This document shows positions 5,848 through 5,854 of a stretch of 5,854 nt of DNA, piece by piece. A program made the position numbers and the translations under genes. This DNA is from DATIXD01 sp035518875 (GTDB lineage Bacteria > Pseudomonadota > Gammaproteobacteria > Methylococcales > Methylococcaceae), in the NCBI GenBank assembly GCA_035518875.1, contig DATIXD010000077.1, forward strand, positions 1-5,854, written 5' to 3'. The notes beneath the pieces are model-generated. The model had not been told where the DNA came from and searched no databases. It worked only from the letters and a program-made list of their open reading frames with translations. Within the stretch, counting starts at the first letter, position 1. The number at the start of each line of letters is the position of its first letter.

Positions 5848-5854
5848 CGTTAAG

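Overview
This window is a compact, co-directional block of [NiFe]-hydrogenase maturation genes, all on the + strand. The order is (end of hupD?)-hupF-hupG-hupH-hupI-hupJ-hupK-hypA-hypB-nickel transporter-(remnant of hypF). It matches the classic accessory cluster of aerobically active, membrane-bound (HupSL/HoxKG type) uptake hydrogenases: hupDFGHIJK-hypABF in rhizobia, hoxMLOQRTV-hypABF in Cupriavidus. The structural genes would be expected upstream, outside the window. The high GC content and this gene set suggest a proteobacterium; a gamma- or betaproteobacterium (for example a methanotroph or sulfur/hydrogen oxidiser) is plausible, but the sequence alone does not fix the genus.

Layout: 1-69 is the probable C-terminal tail of the large-subunit protease. 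72-3466 holds six hydrogenase-specific accessory genes (hupF, G, H, I, J, K), which protect and assemble the large and small subunits in oxygen. 3459-4692 holds hypA and hypB, the nickel-insertion pair. 4730-5545 encodes a compact NiCoT-family nickel permease. From 5629 to about 5847 there is a recognisable but broken start of hypF: an in-frame TAA and loss of the acylphosphatase active-site arginine. Spacing is very tight, with several start/stop overlaps, which fits one translationally coupled polycistronic message. I see no internal promoter, terminator, RNA gene, mobile element, repeat array or CRISPR.

How the genes work together: the NiCoT permease brings in Ni2+; HypA and HypB (GTPase) deliver it to the large-subunit precursor; HupF and HupK assist the large subunit while the Fe(CN)2CO group is installed; HupG and HupH act on small-subunit maturation and Tat-dependent export quality control; rubredoxin HupI serves in redox protection or small-subunit assembly; HupJ (HybE family) is an assembly chaperone; and HupD removes the large-subunit C-terminal peptide. 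HypF, which starts cyanide-ligand synthesis from carbamoyl phosphate, is where this locus looks damaged.

No previously undescribed system is evident. The points most worth following up are the decayed hypF N-terminus, the short and motif-divergent nickel transporter inserted next to it, and a Tat-like SRRxFLR motif at the C-terminus of HupJ.
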